This document shows, in pieces, positions 56,011 through 64,000 of a DNA stretch of 64,000 nt. The notes under the pieces are model-generated. The model saw only the letters and a list, made by a program, of their open reading frames with translations. It did not search any database and was not told the DNA's origin. The DNA comes from Silurus meridionalis (Eukaryota; Chordata; Actinopteri; Siluriformes; Siluridae): contig NC_060893.1 of NCBI RefSeq assembly GCF_014805685.1, forward strand, positions 17,417,025 through 17,481,024, in the 5' to 3' direction. Every line of letters begins with the position of its first letter. The first letter of the stretch is position 1. Both the position numbers and the translations under genes were made by a program.

Positions 56011-56179
56011 TTTATAGCTGCTCTCAGACATTAGACAACATAAAACATAACTAAAAATGATGAAAAGTACAACATGCTATTTTTAAATTATAAAAAAAAA
56101 AGCATACTGGCTGAGGTATAAGAGGAATAAAGTCAGGTATTGATGTAGGGTAATGGGGCATAGGGTGCAGTCAGCAATT

Positions 56180-56402
56180 CTGATTCATTCCAAAGGTATT
56201 CAGTAGGGTTGAGATCAGAGTTCTAAAGCAGCCCACTTTAGATCTTCCTCTCCAGCCCACATAAACCATATCTTCATAGAGCTTGCTTTATGCTCAGTGA
56301 GATTTTTCATGGGTCCACTTTTATGGGAAAGAACAGTTTGGAAAAGAACCACATTTGGCTGAAAAAAGTCAGGTGTCCCAATATTTTGTCTATATAGTGT
56401 AT
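56180..56402 (-). mobile_element. Tc1-derived fragment (family B)
   Basis: Plus-strand words TTCATTCCAAAGGTATTCAG, GGGTTGAGATCAGAGTTCTA and GTGTCCCAATATTTTGTCTA with a terminal ATATAGTGTA. Same orientation as 26430-26685. Confidence 0.65.
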
Positions 56403-56423
56403 ATAAAGATATACTATGTATAA

Positions 56424-56452
<29 letters not shown>
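56424..56452. repeat. (GT)n microsatellite
   Basis: GT run of about 29 bases. Confidence 0.9.
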
Positions 56453-56456
<4 letters not shown>

Positions 56457-56949
56457 GTGTTTGTGTTACAGTGTGCACAGGTGAGGGTAAAACTGTGAGT
56501 GTATCAGGGAGTAGGTGAGCAGAACGACATTCCTAGCCCTTTAAATATTTAACATGCAGTGAAATCGCTCAGACCACAGGGAGGGCAAAATCATTTTCCT
56601 CTGTCAAACACCTACACTACATAAGAGTGAGAGACCCAGTGGGAGGGAAAAAAAAGATGTGATAAACAGAAGAAGAATGGTGAAAGTTACTTTATTATTG
56701 TGTGAGAAATGTTAGTGTTACATCCATATTGCTTTTACAGGTTATAAACAGATAAAAACTGGTGTGCTCCTGTATAATTGATATAACTGTTGGCCAAAGA
56801 TGAATAAAACATTTGGGGACATGTAACCTTGCCAAAGGGAAATTACAAGTATCTTATTTTTATACTAAGCAGTTTAGGGTTAAGAGACATTCAGTAGGCC
56901 CAGCAGTGATAGCCTGGTGGTACTACAATTTAAACTCATTGGTTAAAGG

Positions 56950-57160
56950 AAGTATTAGGTCAGTGGTTAAAACTATGGACTTTTGAAATTTGGATCAGAA
57001 GATTGTAAGTATAAATCCCAGCACCACCAAGCTCCCATTCTTTGGCACTTGAGCAAAGCCCTTAACCCTTACCAGCTCAGCTGTATAATTTAGATAATTG
57101 TAAGTCATTCTGGATACGAAAGTCTGCCAAATGCTGCATATTATGTACAGTAAATGTAAC
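56950..57160 (+). repeat. tRNA-derived SINE copy
   Basis: The head AGGTCAGTGGTTAAAACTATGG resembles a polymerase III A box. ATCAGAAGATTGTAAGTATAAATCCC occupies the B-box position (usual form GGTTCAAATCC). Then CTTGAGCAAAGCCCTTAACCC and the 3' part ATTCTGGATACGAAAGTCTG CCAAATGCTGCA, as in a common fish SINE. The B box is diverged, so it is probably silent. Confidence 0.65.
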
Positions 57161-57723
57161 TTATAACATTCTGATCCAAAGTCCCTAGCCAAATAGCTTT
57201 CACTTCCCAAATAATAACTAACAGTGCTAAAGCTCTTTACACGCACGCAAGAGCCGAAAGGATGCAGATGCAAATTTAAACATTATGCATACATATACTA
57301 CATAATCACAATATACACATATCCTCTTATCACTATTGCAACATTTTCTCTCAGCCTGACTTGATTTGCAGCTTCGAGTGCAGAAAACAATCAAGACAAA
57401 GCAATAAAATGGCCTCCTCCTAATGAATTCACCTGTAATCACCACCTACACAGACACCACAGCACACAGAACATCTTTCACACTTTATTTATTCATATTC
57501 CCTTTCCTTTTCACGCTTCCTTTACAGCAAATGTGTGTATACGGAAATGAAGAGTGCAGTGTGTGAAGACTGCACACACCAATTATACACACCTAGAGTA
57601 ACCGCGTTCTCCTTAACAGCACAAATTTTCACAAAAACCATTTACCGGTTCGAAGCCAGATTGCTGAATTTATAGATAACAGCTCAGTTGGGGCATTGAG
57701 AGGCCCTCTGCTGCTGCTGCACT

Positions 57724-57770
<47 letters not shown>

Positions 57771-58165
57771 CTGCTATAAACTCTCTTCTATTCTAAGGGC
57801 TCTCCATAACTTGAGTGGCTGTGGGCTGTTAATTGTTTAGCTACGTTCCTTTATGCACTTCAGCGTTCATCAGATTTACACTTTCAGTAGTCCCACTGAC
57901 CTAGAGCTTCATTTTGAAAACAGGTCTGCAATCATTTGATTGTAAATTCAAAATTTCTTAAAAACCTGTCCAATGACCAGATGACACTGATGAGTTATGA
58001 AACCTGAAACTGTGTTCCAATAGCGGTGTGATGTGAACACAGTTCCACAATCTGCATTGTGTTTAGTTCTTCAGATGTTTGCATCTATATTCAAATTTAG
58101 ACTCAAAGAGGGCATGGCCTTAAAAAAAAAAAAAAAAAAGAATCATATATATATTTAAGATGAAT
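57161..58165. other. Intergenic stretch without a gene
   Basis: No supportable gene. A CA array lies at 57724-57768 and poly-A at about 58122-58139. Confidence 0.5.
57724..57768. repeat. (CA)n microsatellite
   Basis: CA run of about 45 bases. Confidence 0.95.
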
Positions 58166-58169
58166 TAGG

Positions 58170-59358
58170 AAAATGAGAGAGAGAGAAGGTTGGATGATGT
58201 GGAGATGGTGAAGCAGGAAGTGGATAGTATTAGTAAGGTCGTAATGAGATCAGTTATTTTAAAAGGATAAAGAGTGGAAAATCGTTTGGAACAGATGACA
58301 TACCAGTGGAAGCATGGATATGTTTAGGAGAGATGGCAGTGGACTTCCTAACCAGATTGCTTAACAAGATTTTGGAAGGTGAGAGGATGCCTAAGGAATG
58401 GAGAAGGAATGTGCTGGTATCGGTCTGTAAAGAATAAGGGAGATTTGCAAACCTGCGGTAACTACAGCAGAACAAAGTTGATCAGTCACACCATGAAGTT
58501 ATGGGAAAGAGTAGTGGAAGCCAGGCTGAGAGAAGAGGTGACAATCTGTGACCAACAGTATGGTTTAATGCTGAGGAAGAGCACTACAGACACATTATTT
58601 GCTTTGAGAATTTTGATGGAGAAGTATAGAGAAGGTCAGAAGGAGTTGCATTGTGTGTTTGTAGATTTAGAGAAAGCGTACGACAGGGTGCCAAGAGAGG
58701 AGTTGTTGTATTGTATGAGGAAGCCAGGTGTGTCAGAGAAGTATGTGAGGGTGGTGCATGACATGTATAAGGACAGTGTGGCAGCAGTGAAGTGTGCAGT
58801 AGGAATGACAGACTGGTTTAAGGTGGAGGTTGGATTGCATCAAGGATCGGCTCTGAGCCCTTTCCTGTTTGCAGTGGTGATGACGGACGAGGTAAGACAG
58901 AAGTCGCCATGGACTATGATGTTTGCGGATGATATTGTTATTTGTGGTGAGAGTAGTGAGCAGGTTGAGAAGAGCCTGGAGAAGTGGAGGTACGTTCTGG
59001 AGAGAGGGGGAATGAAAGTCAGTAGGAGTAAGACAGAGTACATGTGTGTGAATGAGAGGGAGGGCAGTGGAGTGGTGCAGTTGCAGGGAGAAGAGGTGGT
59101 GAAGGTGGAGGAGTTTAGGTACCTGGGCAACTGTGTAAAGTAATGGCGAATGTGTTGGAGAAGTGCAGAAAAGAGTGCAGGCAGGGTGGAGTGGTTGGAG
59201 AAGAGTGGCAGGAGTGATTTGTGATAGATGGTTATCTGCAAGAGCTAAAAGAGAAAGTTTATAGGACTGTGGTGAGACCTGCTATGTTGTATGTTTTCGA
59301 GACAGTGGCATTGACTAAAAGACAGGAGGCAGAGCTGGAGGTAGCAGAGCTGAAGATG
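58170..59358 (+). mobile_element. RTE-like LINE, copy B (truncated at both ends)
   Basis: Starts in the linker before the reverse transcriptase (DDIPVEAWICLGEMAVDFL near 58286-58345) and runs to a C-terminal segment ending at about 59358 (GAGCTGGAGGTAGCAGAGCTG), where a T-run starts unrelated sequence. No endonuclease, no 3' UTR or tail. Same family as copy A (34222-35490). Confidence 0.85.
58379..59143 (+). pseudogene. RTE-like reverse transcriptase core, readable (copy B)
   Basis: A 254-residue open frame; the first about 17 residues are out of register with the family, and the true frame joins near KNKGDLQTCGNY (58430). Residues 34-52 LISHTMKLWERVVEARLRE, 94-102 FVDLEKAYD with the first catalytic aspartate, 152-162 GLHQGSALSPF, and 182-185 FADD, the active-site pair, are all intact. 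The C-terminal end SRSKTEYMCVNEREGSG is also family-like. It copies element RNA at the target nick. It lacks endonuclease and the C-terminal tail, so the copy cannot move by itself. It is the best-preserved reverse transcriptase in the window. Confidence 0.85.
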
Positions 59359-59597
59359 TTTTTTTTTTATTATGGCTCACATGGGTGAAGCTCTTTGTGT
59401 GGTCTGCACCTCTTGTCAGTAAATAATTTTGGTCACTACTGAGATTCATGCTTGTCCTGTTTAGTGGGTCAATATTTAAATTGATGAATCTTCCTCCTAC
59501 AAATTCCGTTCTGTGTTCAAATCAGCAAATCACTCTATCATTATTTTTTTAATTGCATGCCATCTGTTGGTGTTTATGAATCGTTCATGCAGTGAGA

Positions 59598-63612
<4,015 letters not shown>

Positions 63613-63619
63613 AAATTTT

Positions 63620-64000
63620 CTGACTAGTGATTTGTTGGCAAGACAAATGTTGAACCATGAACAGTACATTACCAGCAATTGATCACTAGTAGTTTCAAAT
63701 GACTGTCTCTCTTTGAGATGAGCATATTTTAAACTGTCAAGAACAGCAAAAGGCACTTGATTGCCAACAGGAAATGATGTGCACAACTTCTTTGTGTGTT
63801 TGTGTTTAAATGTTTACACAAACCAAGCTAGAAAAAAGTCTGTGACACTGCAGCAGGCTTTAGTAAACTGAGGTTTGGCTTTAGCTGAGACTGACAGCAG
63901 AGCAGAGATTTCAGTTCAGAGCTTAGGAGCTCAGCTGTGTGTTTTACTGCATCGAATCCACACCACTCTACGTACAGTACCTGAGAGGGGAAAAAAACCC
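63620..64000. other. Unique sequence at the window end
   Basis: No recognised feature. It is somewhat less AT-rich than the DNA before it; a gene beyond the window edge cannot be judged from here. Confidence 0.4.

Noticed and set aside
56950..57160. Possible functional tRNA gene
   Set aside because: A/B-box-like words are present but no cloverleaf can be formed by eye; SINE-type 3' sequence follows.
58840..59241. 133-residue minus-strand frame
   Set aside because: Antisense shadow of the RTE-like reverse transcriptase.

Overview
This window looks like gene-poor vertebrate DNA, most likely from a teleost fish. I would guess an ostariophysan or catfish-like genome, because Tc1, DIRS, RTE and PiggyBac relics sit side by side with dense CA, GA, TA and GATA microsatellites. 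I found no convincing host protein-coding gene, rRNA or tRNA gene on either strand. Every open frame I could recognise belongs to a mobile element, and all of those are broken.

Layout. 0-8.5 kb: an LTR-retroelement relic with a SCAN/gag-like fragment (about 0.92-1.94 kb), a truncated hAT copy (2.3-3.03 kb), an LTR-like segment (4.28-4.99 kb), then a Tc1 transposon (5.83-7.09 kb) inserted in another DNA repeat, followed by two more Tc1-derived fragments. 8.5-13.6 kb: a LINE 3' end with a GA tail and a clean solo LTR with a 5-bp target duplication (11.1-11.4 kb). 13.66-16.9 kb: DIRS-type retrotransposon copy 1, with a LINE nested in its tyrosine-recombinase gene. 17-24 kb: mostly AT-rich unique DNA, a CpG-rich unexplained block (18.9-19.9 kb) and a degenerate minisatellite (22 kb). 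24.16-25.6 kb: DIRS copy 3, a deletion derivative. 26-34 kb: microsatellites, a hAT copy and Tc1-derived fragments. 34.2-35.5 kb: an RTE-like LINE on the minus strand. 36.7-37.7 kb: a complete non-autonomous hAT element with 8-bp target duplications. 38-43.5 kb: a Tc1 relic, then a second Tc1-like relic holding a short SINE-like insert and a 2.4-kb PiggyBac with TTAA target sites. 43.75-50.12 kb: a three-level nest (LINE inside DIRS inside Tc1). 50-58 kb: palindromes, hAT, Tc1 and SINE fragments and CA arrays. 58.2-59.4 kb: a second RTE-like LINE with a readable reverse-transcriptase core. 59.6-63.6 kb: a nearly identical 2-kb tandem duplication, each copy ending in a long GATA array.

The elements do not form a pathway. 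What they give is a readable insertion order: Tc1 relics are the oldest platforms, DIRS and PiggyBac landed in them, and LINE or SINE copies landed inside some of those. The most informative items are the three-level nest, the three complementary defective DIRS copies, the PiggyBac relic with a frame-preserving duplicated exon, and the hAT copy and solo LTR with intact target-site duplications. Family names come from recognising motifs by eye; no database search was run.
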